The notes under the pieces are model-generated. The model was not told the DNA's origin and searched no databases. It was given only the letters and a program-made list of their open reading frames with translations. Positions 34,266 to 44,000 of a stretch of DNA of 58,386 bases are shown here, piece by piece. Source of the DNA: Streptomyces lycii (GTDB lineage: Bacteria > Actinomycetota > Actinomycetes > Streptomycetales > Streptomycetaceae). The stretch lies in contig NZ_WHPN01000256.1 in NCBI RefSeq assembly GCF_009735685.1, forward strand, positions 4,342-62,727, read 5' to 3'. The translations under genes were made by a program, and so were the position numbers. Each line of letters starts with the position of its first letter. Position 1 is the stretch's first letter.

Positions 34266-34380
34266 ATCCCACGCTCGGCCAGGCAGCCGCCAGGTCAGTC
34301 TGATGCAGTGGGGCAGGTCAAGGTGTCACCTGTTCGTGCAGCAGTCCCCAAGGCCCTCGACGCGGAGCGAGCGCGGGAAG

Positions 34381-34584
34381 GGTGCGTTCTGGAAGACGCC
34401 GGAGATCGTCGCGTGGGCGAAGGCCGGGCGTTCGCCTGGATCGACGACGAGATTACCAATGCGGCGCGTCTGGGTGAACGAGCATCACAGTGGCCCCGCT
34501 CTCCTCCACCGGGTCGATCCCCGCTGCGGTCTCACCAGCAACGACATCGCCACACTCACAGCATGGGCGACCGAGCTGTGCTGA
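34381..34584 (+). pseudogene. Frameshifted 3' remnant of a HAD-like hydrolase gene
   Basis: Two frames together spell one conserved C-terminus. One gives GAFWKTPEIVAWAKAGR, the next GRAFAWIDDEITNAAR, then the first frame resumes with VWVNEHHSGPALLHRVDPR, CGLTSNDIATLTAWA and stop TGA 34582. This matches, from memory, the end of small HAD-like proteins common in Streptomyces mobile elements (WIDDEI...LLHRVDP...GL...L..WA). At least two indels and loss of the 5' half make it non-functional. Confidence 0.65.
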
Positions 34585-34788
34585 CTCATAGTCAGCCTGC
34601 AGCTGACTGCGACGCCGTTCCGCACGATCAGTGCGGGACAGCCTTTGGGCACGCGTGACCTCCGATGTCACGGCGCATTGGCGAAGAACGAACCTCCGCG
34701 GGAATGACAATCCCCGTCCTGTTGAGTCCCTATTGCTTGTGTCAGCACCAGACGGCTTCGATTCCCCCCTTCCGGGTGCCAAGCACCC

Positions 34789-35439
34789 ATGCCCACCGCG
34801 TCCCCGCGTGGCCGAGGCCCCGCCCACCCCAGCGCTTCGTTGCCGACCACCATCTGGCTCCCCGGCCGTGACCAGAGGGAGGCTGCGCCCGCCCCTGGCA
34901 GTGTCCTGCCCGAGTGGGCGATCGAGAAGATCGGTACGCACCTCATCCCGCGCCTCGACAGGACGCCCGCCCCTCTGGTCAAGGTCTCCGTTCGGGACAC
35001 CGAGCCGGGCATGGACGCCCGTATGGCGAGCGAGACCCGCGCGAGCAGCCCGAGCTGTGGAGGGCTAACCCTGCTCGCCGAGCTCCACCCCGATTCCCTC
35101 CCTGCCCCCGCAGCGCCCGCCCCAGCGCCTGTCGGCGAGATGCCCGGGGCGATGGAGGACGGCTGGCCCGGGTTCTTCCACCGCGCTCACCGGTTGCTCC
35201 CCACCGACGGTCTGCTCCTGCTCGCCGCCCGCCAGCGCCGGGACGCCGGCGTACTCACCGACCCGCTCGGCTCGCTCGTCGCCTGCGCCCGCACCGCCGG
35301 CTTCCGCTACCTGCAACACATCGTCGTCGCCCACGCCCACCCCGTCGACGACCGCCTGGTACCGGCTCCGCCCGCGGACGCCTGCCTCGGCGTCACCCAC
35401 AGCGATCTGATCGTCCTCTCCTCGATCGGCCACGCCTGA
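34789..35439 (+). CDS. Degenerate partner protein of the methyltransferase
   Basis: 216 aa if started at ATG 34789, but there is no ribosome site and the first ~70 residues look non-coding, so the true start is uncertain or lost. The C-terminal half is convincing: GWPGFFHRAHRLLPTDGLLLLA, DPLGSLVACARTAGFRYLQH and a closing THSDLIVLSSIGHA, a pattern resembling the last strands of Rossmann-type DNA methyltransferases (compare HEDVLVFTRP in the next gene). No SAM-binding motif or (N/D/S)PPY is present. It ends 17 bases before the methyltransferase, so the two were probably an operon; this one may be non-catalytic or decayed. Confidence 0.5.
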   Translation: MPTASPRGRGPAHPSASLPTTIWLPGRDQREAAPAPGSVLPEWAIEKIGTHLIPRLDRTPAPLVKVSVRDTEPGMDARMASETRASSPSCGGLTLLAELHPDSLPAPAAPAPAPVGEMPGAMEDGWPGFFHRAHRLLPTDGLLLLAARQRRDAGVLTDPLGSLVACARTAGFRYLQHIVVAHAHPVDDRLVPAPPADACLGVTHSDLIVLSSIGHA

Positions 35440-35456
35440 ACCCAGGAGGTCTCACC

Positions 35457-36440
35457 GTGCCCTGCCCCGACTCGGTGTGGAACACCGCACCCACCTCCGC
35501 CCCCGCCCAGCGCAAAGGCCGCTACGTTCCCGGATCAGCCGCCCACCCCGCCAAAATGCTCCCCGCCATCGCCGCCCACGCCATCCGCACCTACACCCAC
35601 CCCGGCGACCTGGTCCTCGACCCGATGTGCGGCATCGGCACGACCCTCGTCGAAGCCCTCCACCTGGGCCGCAACGCCCTCGGCATCGAGTACGAACGGC
35701 AGTGGGCCAACCTCGCCCGGCTCAACACGGCCTGTGCCGAGCATGAAAACGGCGGCACCGCGACCGGCGCCGTCCACTGCGGCGACGCCCGAACCCTGAC
35801 CGCCCTCGTCCCCGCCGGCCTCCACGGCACGGCCGACCTGGTGATCACCTCACCGCCGTACGGCTCCAGCGTCCACGGCCAGGTCCGCTCCACCCGGGAG
35901 ACCGGCGAACGCGGCGTCGTCAAGAAGGACTACCGCTACAGCCAGGACCCCGCCAACCTCGCTCACGTCTCCACCGACCAGCTCCCGGAGGCCTTCACGG
36001 AGATTCTCGCCGAGTGCCGCAACATGCTCCGCCCCGGAGGCACCGCCGTGGTCACCACCCGCCCCTGGCGCGAACACGGTGAACTCATCGACCTGCCCTC
36101 CGCTGTGCTCGCCGCCGGCCGGGCCGCCGGACTCACACCCGCCGAACGCTGCGTCGCCCTCCTCGCAGGCATCCGCGACAGCCGACTCGTGGCCCGCCCC
36201 TCGTTCTTCCAGATGAAGAACGTCCGCGACGCCCGCCGCCTCGGCATTCCGCTCTGTGTGGTTCAGCACGAGGACGTCCTGGTCTTCACGCGGCCTGAGA
36301 CCTCCGGGACGACAAGCGAATGCCGTCGCGCCGCACGGCGAAGCGGAACGTGCGCGGGCCGGCCTGAAGGCGAGACAAGCCGTTCGGGCGCCCTGCGTTG
36401 CCGCACGTGCAGCAGAGGACACGGTCATGGCCGCCGCTGA
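35457..36440 (+). CDS. DNA methyltransferase (N6/N4 amino type)
   Basis: 327 aa from GTG 35457 with a perfect AGGAGGT site 7 bases upstream. The N-terminus has GRYVPGSAAHPAKMLPAIAA. Motif I (SAM) is LVLDPMCGIGTTLVEALHLG, with IEYERQWANLARLN as motif II. The catalytic motif IV is VITSPPYGSSVHG, of the (D/N/S)PPY type that methylates exocyclic amino groups. Later motifs MLRPGGTAVVTTRPWR and VQHEDVLVFTRP close the fold. The C-terminal ~55 residues after FTRP are Arg/Cys-rich and may be a read-through extension. No restriction enzyme is adjacent, so it may be an orphan that protects the element's DNA. Target sequence unknown. Confidence 0.85.
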   Translation: MPCPDSVWNTAPTSAPAQRKGRYVPGSAAHPAKMLPAIAAHAIRTYTHPGDLVLDPMCGIGTTLVEALHLGRNALGIEYERQWANLARLNTACAEHENGGTATGAVHCGDARTLTALVPAGLHGTADLVITSPPYGSSVHGQVRSTRETGERGVVKKDYRYSQDPANLAHVSTDQLPEAFTEILAECRNMLRPGGTAVVTTRPWREHGELIDLPSAVLAAGRAAGLTPAERCVALLAGIRDSRLVARPSFFQMKNVRDARRLGIPLCVVQHEDVLVFTRPETSGTTSECRRAARRSGTCAGRPEGETSRSGALRCRTCSRGHGHGRR

Positions 36441-36665
36441 CCTCCGGACCGGACCACGGTGCTCCGGCGCGGACGTCCTCGACCTCGGTGAGCAAGCCGC
36501 CGTTCCGCTTCAAGCTGGGCACCCCATGGAGGGCGTCTCCGGTGCCAGTCTCGCCTCCCAGGACCTGCCACCGGAGTGCCGCCCGCGAGCGGCGGATGGG
36601 CCGTGAACCCCAGGCCCTCCGGCCACGCCGATGTGCGTGGGCCCAGCCTTGACGACACCCCCGAG

Positions 36666-36893
36666 ATGGAGCGTCCATGGTCGTCGGCCAGCGGCACACG
36701 ACCGGACACCACGGACGTATCACGTGAACGAGCTTCGTGGCGAAAGTCGTTGTCTGTGACCGGCCGATGCGTCGTGATCGACGGCAGCGACGGTGAGGCA
36801 CTCCAACAGCGCCAGATCGCCGCGATCCGCCGAGCCCTGGCTTGGCTCGCCTCCCACCCCGAGAGGGGGCGGTGCGACGTAGACACGGAGTAG
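36666..36893 (+). CDS. Small hypothetical protein before the integrase
   Basis: 75 aa from ATG 36666; starts at 36576 or GTG 36759 are also possible and no ribosome site decides. The last ~45 residues (VTGRCVVIDGSDGEALQQRQ then IAAIRRALAWLASHPERG) look like a real folded piece with strand and helix and have strong third-position GC bias. It ends 45 bases before the recombinase. It could be a small regulator or excision factor judged only by position. The remaining 36441-36665 shows no gene. Confidence 0.45.
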   Translation: MERPWSSASGTRPDTTDVSRERASWRKSLSVTGRCVVIDGSDGEALQQRQIAAIRRALAWLASHPERGRCDVDTE

Positions 36894-36938
36894 CGGTGGC
36901 TCGACGGCCACTGTCGACGGAGAAAGGTATAAGTCGAA

Positions 36939-38822
36939 ATGTCCACGGCCAGAGCAGCGGTCGGCGCCGTCACACCCTCGCTCCCCGGAACACCGTGGTC
37001 GCCGATAAAGTCGGACCAGCCAGCCCCGCAAAGCACGGTAGCGGTGGCCTGGCTGGGCCGCACCTCCACCGAGGACGCGCAGGACCCGACGCTTTCTCTT
37101 CCTCGCCAGTTGCGCAACGCCCGGGCCGCGCTGCCGCCCGGCTGGATGATTGTTGCGCACTTCTACGATGTCGAATCGGGTCGCAAGGACCCGGACGCCC
37201 GCGGATACAGCCGGGCTCACGAACGCTTCAACGTCCCGATCCCCCGAGACGGCGGCATCGCCGACCTTCTCGAAGAGGCCAAGAGCCCTGACCGGCGCTT
37301 CGCCGCCGTGCTCTGCGAGTCGATCGAACGCGTCGCGCGCCGCACCTACTTCGGCACGAAGATCGAGCACGAGTTGGAGCAGACCGGCGTCGCGCTGTGT
37401 GCAGCTGACGAACCGATCCTCACCGACAGCCGCGCCAAACGGGCCACCCCGACCTTGACCCGACGAGTCAAGCAGGCTGTCTCCGAGTGGTACGTCCTGC
37501 AGATGCTGGAGCTGTCCTGGGACGGCTTCGTCGAGCACACCGAGCAGGGCTGGAACGTCGGCAAACCACCCTACGGTTATCTCGCCCAGCGTGTCCCGCA
37601 CCCCGTACCCGCCAAACGCGAGCAGGGGCTGACGAAGCATCGCCTCGTCCCCGACCCGGCGCGCGGGCCTGTCGTCACCGAGATCTTCCGCATGCGAGTC
37701 CTGCGGAGACTCAGCTATCGAAGAATCGCTGATGAACTGAACGCCGACTTGCACACGTACCCGCCACCCCAGCCCAACCGGGCCGACACGACCAAGCACC
37801 GCTGGACCGCCTCCGCGGTCCGCTCCATCCTGGAAAATCCCAAGTACACGGGCTACCAGGTGTGGAACCGCAAAGCCCGTAAGAAGCGCGGCAACCGCGC
37901 CAACCCCGTAAGCGAGTGGGTCTGGTCGCCCAGACCCACCCATGAACCTCTCGTGACGCGGCAGCTCTTCGACGCCGCCTGGCCTGCGGCCTTCACGCAC
38001 CCGGGCGTCAAGAAGGAGAGGGTGGCCAGTGCCGCTGCCTCCCCGGACCGGTTCTATGTTCTGCGTTCTTTTCTGTTCTGCGCGCTTTGCGATCACCGGA
38101 TGTACGGCAAGGAGAGCAAGGGACGCTCCTACTACGCCTGTCAGCCCAAGAAGGACCAGCACCAGGACGCCGACTGGTACGCCTCCCACCCCAAGGCCGT
38201 CTGGATCGGCGAGCGCGCCATGCTCGGAGCCATTCACAGCTTCTTCGAAGAGCGGGTCTTCGGTCCGCAGCGCCGCCAGCTCCTCGAAGTAGCCACGGCC
38301 ACGACTACGGCGACCGTCCCCGACCGCTCCGCCGACCTCCAACGCCACCAGAAGGAGGCGGAGGATCTTGCCCGCCGCAAGGAACTCCTCCTTGACCAGT
38401 TGGCCACTGCCGCGGATGACGGTGATCCCGAGACCGCGGCAGAGTTCCGCAAGGGTGTCCGCAAGCGCTTCGACGCAACCGAGCGCCAGCGCCGCGAAGT
38501 CCTCGCCAAGCTGGAGGCATGCCGTGCGGAAACGGCTCCCGGGGGTCAGGGTGACCCTTCACTCCTGGAAGCGATCCCGCAGCTCCGTTTCCGGTTCGCC
38601 GAGCTTCCCGTCACGCTGCAGCGCGAGCTCTTCGACGCCTTCCAGCTCCGTGTCCGCTACGACGGGCGCGACCGGGGCGTGCAGCTGCAAGTCACGATCT
38701 TCGCAGCCGCCACCCCGGATCTCGTTCGCTTGGTGGAACGGGCGGCCAATGCCGCCCGGGCTGTCGACCAGCCCATAGAAGGGCGCCCCCGGCAGGACTC
38801 GAACCTGCGGCCAAGTGCTTAG
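36939..38822 (+). CDS. Large serine recombinase (integrase) ending inside tRNA-Arg
   Basis: 627 aa. N-terminal resolvase domain: VAWLGRTSTEDAQDPTLSLP with the likely catalytic Ser in RTST, then FYDVESGRK and AAVLCESIERVARRTYFG with conserved arginines. Recombinase domain ~195-330 (GKPPYGYLAQ; IFRMRVLRRLSYRRIADELN; ILENPKYTGYQVW). Zinc-ribbon ~360-400 (FCALCDHRMYG, YYACQPKK). Long coiled coil ~440-510. The frame runs on to 38822, its last ~12 codons reading the antisense of the tRNA-Arg gene, so the C-terminus (PRQDSNLRPSA) is supplied by the attachment site. Serine integrases recombine attP and attB without ends being degraded; most do not target tRNAs, which makes this arrangement notable. 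Confidence 0.9.
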   Translation: MSTARAAVGAVTPSLPGTPWSPIKSDQPAPQSTVAVAWLGRTSTEDAQDPTLSLPRQLRNARAALPPGWMIVAHFYDVESGRKDPDARGYSRAHERFNVPIPRDGGIADLLEEAKSPDRRFAAVLCESIERVARRTYFGTKIEHELEQTGVALCAADEPILTDSRAKRATPTLTRRVKQAVSEWYVLQMLELSWDGFVEHTEQGWNVGKPPYGYLAQRVPHPVPAKREQGLTKHRLVPDPARGPVVTEIFRMRVLRRLSYRRIADELNADLHTYPPPQPNRADTTKHRWTASAVRSILENPKYTGYQVWNRKARKKRGNRANPVSEWVWSPRPTHEPLVTRQLFDAAWPAAFTHPGVKKERVASAAASPDRFYVLRSFLFCALCDHRMYGKESKGRSYYACQPKKDQHQDADWYASHPKAVWIGERAMLGAIHSFFEERVFGPQRRQLLEVATATTTATVPDRSADLQRHQKEAEDLARRKELLLDQLATAADDGDPETAAEFRKGVRKRFDATERQRREVLAKLEACRAETAPGGQGDPSLLEAIPQLRFRFAELPVTLQRELFDAFQLRVRYDGRDRGVQLQVTIFAAATPDLVRLVERAANAARAVDQPIEGRPRQDSNLRPSA

Positions 38823-38856
38823 AAGGCACCTGCTCTATCCACTGAGCTACGGGGGC
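38785..38856 (-). tRNA. tRNA-Arg (TCT anticodon), element insertion site
   Basis: Read on the minus strand the 72 bases fold into a full cloverleaf: acceptor GCCCCCG/CGGGGGC, D-arm GCTC...GAGC, anticodon arm GGTGC-CTTCTAA-GCACT giving anticodon TCT, short variable loop, and T-arm GCAGG-TTCGAGT-CCTGC. CCA is not encoded. Its 3' end faces the recombinase gene, whose stop codon lies inside it, so the junction of element and chromosome should lie in or next to this gene. The other att copy was not found in the window. Confidence 0.95.
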
Positions 38857-39212
38857 CGGACGGCGGCCTCGGCTGCCTGGAGCCCCGGTTGCCGGCGGAT
38901 CGGACCGTCCGGGCAGGCTCCACCTGCCCGTGGGGATCGGCTGATCCGTGGCCTTGCCGGGACAAGGATAGGGCTCCTTGTGTCTCCTCCCGGTAGCTTC
39001 ACCGCGGCGACACGTTGTGGGGGTTCGGTGAAGCGGGTCCGATAATCGCAGGCGGGTACGAATCTTGCACCGTTTTTCGCGCCTGGGGCGACGCATGTTG
39101 TGCACTCGTTATGCCTGAGGCGCAGGACGTCACAGAGGTATCACACGCCCGCCCCGGCGCGCAGAGCGGCTATAAGCTTCAAAAAGCACATGAAATTGGG
39201 CATTCTTCGCAT
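38857..39212. other. Intergenic region upstream of the GTPase pair
   Basis: About 356 bases with no supported gene. The frame of the GTPase is open back to 39015, but codons before 39213 have low third-position GC (for example the AAAAAGCACATGAAATTGGG run), unlike the gene itself. This is therefore more likely leader/promoter DNA for the GTPase operon and the tRNA. Confidence 0.4.
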
Positions 39213-41003
39213 GTGGCGACTTTGGATGCACAGCCCCGACTGATCGACGCACTGTCCGCACTGCGCGACCGTGTCGCCGCCGCACGCTTCCCGCTTGCCC
39301 TTCCGGGCGCGGACCGTGCCCGGCGGGACCGGGCCGAGCTGCTCGCACAGCTCGACGACTACCTGATGCCCCGGCTCAGGGACCCCGGCGCGCCGCTGCT
39401 CGCCGTCATCGGCGGGTCGACCGGCGCCGGCAAGTCGACGCTCGTCAACTCTCTGGTCGGCCGGCCCGTCAGCGTGGCCGGGGTGCTGCGGCCGACCACC
39501 CGCACGCCCGTTCTCGTATGCCATCCCGGCGACCGGCGCTGGTTCGACGGCCGGCGGGTGCTGCCCGGGCTGGTCCGGAGCCGGCTGCCGGGGCCGGGCG
39601 GGGCTCCGGCGGGCGGCGAGCCGTTCGGCTACGAGGCCGACGACACCTCCGGGCGCGAGGCCGGCTCCGCCCACGACGGTTCCGCCCACGACGCCCCGGG
39701 CTACGACGGTTCCGCCCACGACGGCCCGGGCTACGACGGTTCCGCTCACGACGGCCCGGGCTACGACGGCCCCGGCTACGGCAGCGATCCGCGCGACCCG
39801 GCCGACGGCGCCCCGGAGGCGGCCCTCCGGATCGAGACCGCCGACAGCCTCCCGCCCGGCCTCGCCCTTCTCGACGCGCCGGACATCGACTCCCTGGTGA
39901 CCCGCAACCGCGACCTCGCCGCCCAGCTGATCTGCGCCGCCGACGTCTGGGTGCTGGTCACCACCGCGACCCGTTACGCCGACGCGGTCCCCTGGCACCT
40001 GCTGCGCTCGGCGAAGGAGTACGACGCGACCCTCGTCACCGTCCTCGACCGTGTGCCCCACCAGGTGGTGGCGGACGTCTCCCGGCAGTACGGCACGCTC
40101 CTGGAGCGCGCCGGGCTCGGGGACGTGCCCCGCTTCACCATCCCCGAGCTTCCCGAGTCCGCCGGTGACGGCGGCGGGCTGCTGCCCGCCACCGCCGTCG
40201 CCGGGCTGCGCGCCTGGCTCACCCAGCGCGCCGAGGACCCGGCAGCCCGTACCGTCGCCGCCGCACGCACCGTCAGCGGCGTCCTCGCCTCGCTGGACGT
40301 CCGGGTTCCGGCGCTCGCCTCGGCGGCCGCCGCCCAGTACGCCGCCACCACCCGGCTGACCCAGTGCGTCGAGCACGCGTTCGGCCGGGCGCGCGAACGG
40401 GTCCGGAGGGACATCACCACCGGCTCCGTGCTCGCGGGCGACGCCCTCGCCCGCTGGCGCGGCTTCCCCCGGCACAGCGGCCCCGGGGAACTCCTCGACG
40501 CCTGCGCCGACTGCCTCGGCGCCCTGCTCTGCTGCGCCGTCGCGGGCGCCGACGAATGGGTCCGGGACACCTGGCGGCGCGACCGTGCCGTGGGCGCCGG
40601 GCCGCTGCCCGAGATGGCCGCCCAGGCGTCCCGTGCCCCGCACCGCATCGGCGTGGCCGTACGGCACTGGGTGCGCTGCGTCGAGGAACTCGCCGACGAG
40701 GAGGCCCGAGCCGCCGACCGCCCCGGCACCGCCGACCCCGACCGTGCCGCCGCGCTGCTCGCCGCCGCGCTGATCGGCGGCGGCCGGGCCCGTGAGGCCG
40801 CCGGGCAGCTCGCCGAGGAACTCGGCACGCAGGGCGCGCTCCGGATGCGCGCCCGCGGCGGCCGGCTGCTGGACGACTGCCTGGAGCGCGCGCTGACCGG
40901 CGAGCGCGACCGCCGCCTCGTACCGCTCGAAGCCCTCGACATGACCCCCGATCAGCAGACCCGGCTGATCGCCGCGCTGTCCGTACTGCAGAAGGAGAGG
41001 TGA
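39213..41003 (+). CDS. Dynamin-like GTPase 1
   Basis: 596 aa from GTG 39213 ([20 protein letters not shown]); ATG 39111 is an alternative. G1 (P-loop) [16 protein letters not shown] near residues 66-81, G2 region [15 protein letters not shown]3-like [11 protein letters not shown], and [18 protein letters not shown] following, as in streptomycete dynamin/YfjP-type GTPases. Between ~145 and 190 is a short tandem repeat of the type [10 protein letters not shown], three to four copies, probably a flexible loop. The rest is helical. It overlaps or abuts a second, larger GTPase gene; such pairs are thought to act at the membrane, but the substrate is unknown. Confidence 0.85.
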   Translation: MATLDAQPRLIDALSALRDRVAAARFPLALPGADRARRDRAELLAQLDDYLMPRLRDPGAPLLAVIGGSTGAGKSTLVNSLVGRPVSVAGVLRPTTRTPVLVCHPGDRRWFDGRRVLPGLVRSRLPGPGGAPAGGEPFGYEADDTSGREAGSAHDGSAHDAPGYDGSAHDGPGYDGSAHDGPGYDGPGYGSDPRDPADGAPEAALRIETADSLPPGLALLDAPDIDSLVTRNRDLAAQLICAADVWVLVTTATRYADAVPWHLLRSAKEYDATLVTVLDRVPHQVVADVSRQYGTLLERAGLGDVPRFTIPELPESAGDGGGLLPATAVAGLRAWLTQRAEDPAARTVAAARTVSGVLASLDVRVPALASAAAAQYAATTRLTQCVEHAFGRARERVRRDITTGSVLAGDALARWRGFPRHSGPGELLDACADCLGALLCCAVAGADEWVRDTWRRDRAVGAGPLPEMAAQASRAPHRIGVAVRHWVRCVEELADEEARAADRPGTADPDRAAALLAAALIGGGRAREAAGQLAEELGTQGALRMRARGGRLLDDCLERALTGERDRRLVPLEALDMTPDQQTRLIAALSVLQKER

Positions 41004-41008
41004 CCGGC

Positions 41009-44000
41009 GTGACCACCACCACCGCCGCCGACCGGCCGGAGGACGCCGACCGCCCGCACACCGGTACGGAACTCGTGTCCGACGACCGCACGGAGCCCGC
41101 CGGGCCCGCCGAGCCTGCCGGGCCCGCCGAGCCTGCCGGGCCCGCCGGGCCCGGGGCTTCCGCCGAACCGGGCGGGCCGGACGAGCCGGCGGACCGGTCC
41201 GGGCAGGTACCGGGGGCCGCGCTGCCGACCGCCCGTACGGAGGACGCCGCGGTCCCCCGGGCCGGGGCGCGGGACGGGGAGGCGGCCGGACGCGCGCCCG
41301 TACCCGTACCCGTACCGGACGAAGCCCCGGAGGCCCCCGCCGCGCTGGCCGGCCCGGAGCGACAGGCGGTCCCTCCCGCCGCGCCCGTGGCCAGGGGAAC
41401 GGCCCCGCTCTCCCCGCCCGAAGACGTGCGCTCGGACGACGTCCGGGGCGGCGATGCCCGATCCGGCGGTGTCCGGGTCGACGGCGTCCGATCCGACGGC
41501 GTCCGGGCAGGCGGCGACCGGGCCGACGGTTCGCGAGCCGACGGTTTCGGAGCCGCAGACGCCCGTACCGCAGACAACCGGGTCACAGACATCCGTACCG
41601 CAGACGCCCGTACCGCAGACGTCCGCGCCGAACGCGCCCCGCTCGTACGGGACGGCGAGCCCGGCGGCCGCACCGCCGAGCCGGCACCGGCCGGCCACGG
41701 CACGGCCGGAGACCGCGCCTCCCGCACCCCGGACGGGCTTCCGTCACAGGGCCCGGCGGCACAGGGCCTGTCGGCACAGGACCCGGCAGCACAGGGCCTG
41801 TCGGCACAGGATCCCGCGGAAGCGGAGCCGGAATCGGAACGGGCACCGGAACCAGAACCGGAACCGGGCGGGGACGAGGACGCGCCTGTGCCGGAGCCCG
41901 GATCCGCCGGTGCGGAGGTTCCTCCGCTCCCGGAGGACGGCCCCGTGGCGAAGGAGCGGAAGCCCTGGGACGACGGGCTCATCGCCCGCCGGGCCCCCGA
42001 GGACGCGGACGCCCGCGCCGACCGCGCCGCGGAGTGGTGGCGGGCCGACTTCCGCCCCGGCAGCACCGCCGGGGCCGCGGAGGGCGCCCGCTCCGGACCC
42101 GACGGACGTTCCGGCGGCACCGCCCGCGACGGCGGGGGCCGCGGCAAGGACACCACCGCTGCGGAGGCGCCCCGGAGGACCACGTTCAACCGGGCGCTGC
42201 GGATCCGGCTCGACGCGCTCCGGGAACTCGTCGGCCTCTCCCGCACCCGGCTCGACCCCGGCAGCCTCACCGAGGCGGGGCACGTCCTCGAAGAAGCCGT
42301 CGCACGCCGCCGGCTCTCCCTCGACCACACCGTGGTCGCGCTCGCCGGCGCGAGCGGCAGCGGCAAGTCCACCCTCTTCAACGCCCTCGCCGGAGCCCCC
42401 CTCTCGGAGGCGGGCGTACGCCGCCCGACCACCTCCGAACCCCTGGCGTGCACCTGGTCGGAGGGCGCCGACGGGCTGCTGGACCGGCTCGGCGTGCCGC
42501 CCCGGCTGCGCCGCCGCTCCTCGGACACCTATCTGCCGGGCAGCGGGCCGGAGTACGCGGCCGAGCAGGGCGCGTCCGGCGGCGGCCACGACCTGAGCGG
42601 GCTCGTCCTGGTCGACCTGCCCGACCACGACTCGGCGGTGCCCGGGCACCGCGAGCAGGTGGACCGGCTGCTGGAGCTCGTCGACGCCGTCGTCTGGGTC
42701 GTCGATCCGGAGAAGTACGCGGACGCGGTGCTGCACGAGCGGTACCTGCGGCCGCTCGCCGCGTACGACGAGGTCACGTTCGTGGTGCTCAACCAGACCG
42801 ACCGGCTGCCCGGGGACGCCGCCGACAAGGTCCTGGACGATCTGCGGCGGCTGCTCGACGAGGACGGCCTGGCCCTGGGCGAGCACGGCGAGCCCGGCGC
42901 CGCGGTGCTGGGGGTGTCGGCGCTGACCGGGGACGGCGTGGGTGAACTGCGCGAACAGCTCGCCCGGTTCACCGCCGGGCGCGGGGCGGCGGAGAACCGG
43001 CTGGCCGCCGACGTGGACGGAGCGGCGGCGCGGCTGGCCCCGGTGTGCCTGGCGGACGGCTGGACGGGGCTGTCGGCCTGGACCCGGGAGGAGTTCGAGA
43101 GCCGGCTGGCCGAGTCCGTCGGCGCGGTGGCCGCCGGGCAGGCGGCGGAACGGGAGTGGCAGCGGCAGGCGGAACTGGCGTACGGGGCGCCATGGGTCCA
43201 GCTGCGCGGCTGGCTGGCGCGCAGGCGCGCGGCCGCGGCGGCACCCCGGGAGCCCGGTGCGGAGTCCGGTACGGCGCCCGGCACGGAGTCCGGTACGGAG
43301 TCCGGTACGGCGTCTGCGATCCCGTCCGGGGACACGTCCGGGGACACGTCCGGGGGCGAGCACGGGACGGACGCCGGGACCGGCATCCGGAACAGTATCC
43401 GGAGCGACATCCGGAGCGACATTCGGAGCGGCATCCGGACGGGTATGGGGGCGGACGGCATCGGGACGGACGCCCCGGGGGCCGGTACGGGCGCGGGTGC
43501 CCGCGCCGGTTCCGAGGCGGACACCGGGACCGGCGCGGTTCCGGAGCCCCGGACCTCCCGTGCCGTGGTCGAGCAGGCCGTACGGACCGTCGCCGGGGAC
43601 GCCGCGGCCGGACTGCCGGACCCGTGGGCGCGGGCGGTGCGCGACGCCGCCGTACGCGGTGCCGAGCGGCTGCCGGACGCGCTGGACGAGGTCGCGGCCG
43701 CACGCGCGGCGGACAGTTGCCGGCCGACCGGGCCGGGCTGGTGGGCGGTGGCCTCGGTGGCGCAGGGGCTGATGCTGGCGCTCCAGGCGGGCGCGGCCGT
43801 GTGGCTGGTGATGTCGGTGGCCGCCGGGCCCGGCGCCGACTGGCGGACCCCGGCGCTGCTGATGGCGGCCGGGGTCGCGGGAGGCCCCGTGCTGGCCTGG
43901 GCGTGCCGGCTCGCGGCCCGGGGACCGGCGCGGGCCTACGGCCAGGAGGCGGAACGGCGGCTGCGGGACGCGGCGGCCGCCTGCGGACGGTCCCGGGTGC

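Noticed and set aside
36720..38348. Minus-strand frame of 542 codons
   Set aside because: Antisense to the serine recombinase; no motif or ribosome site.
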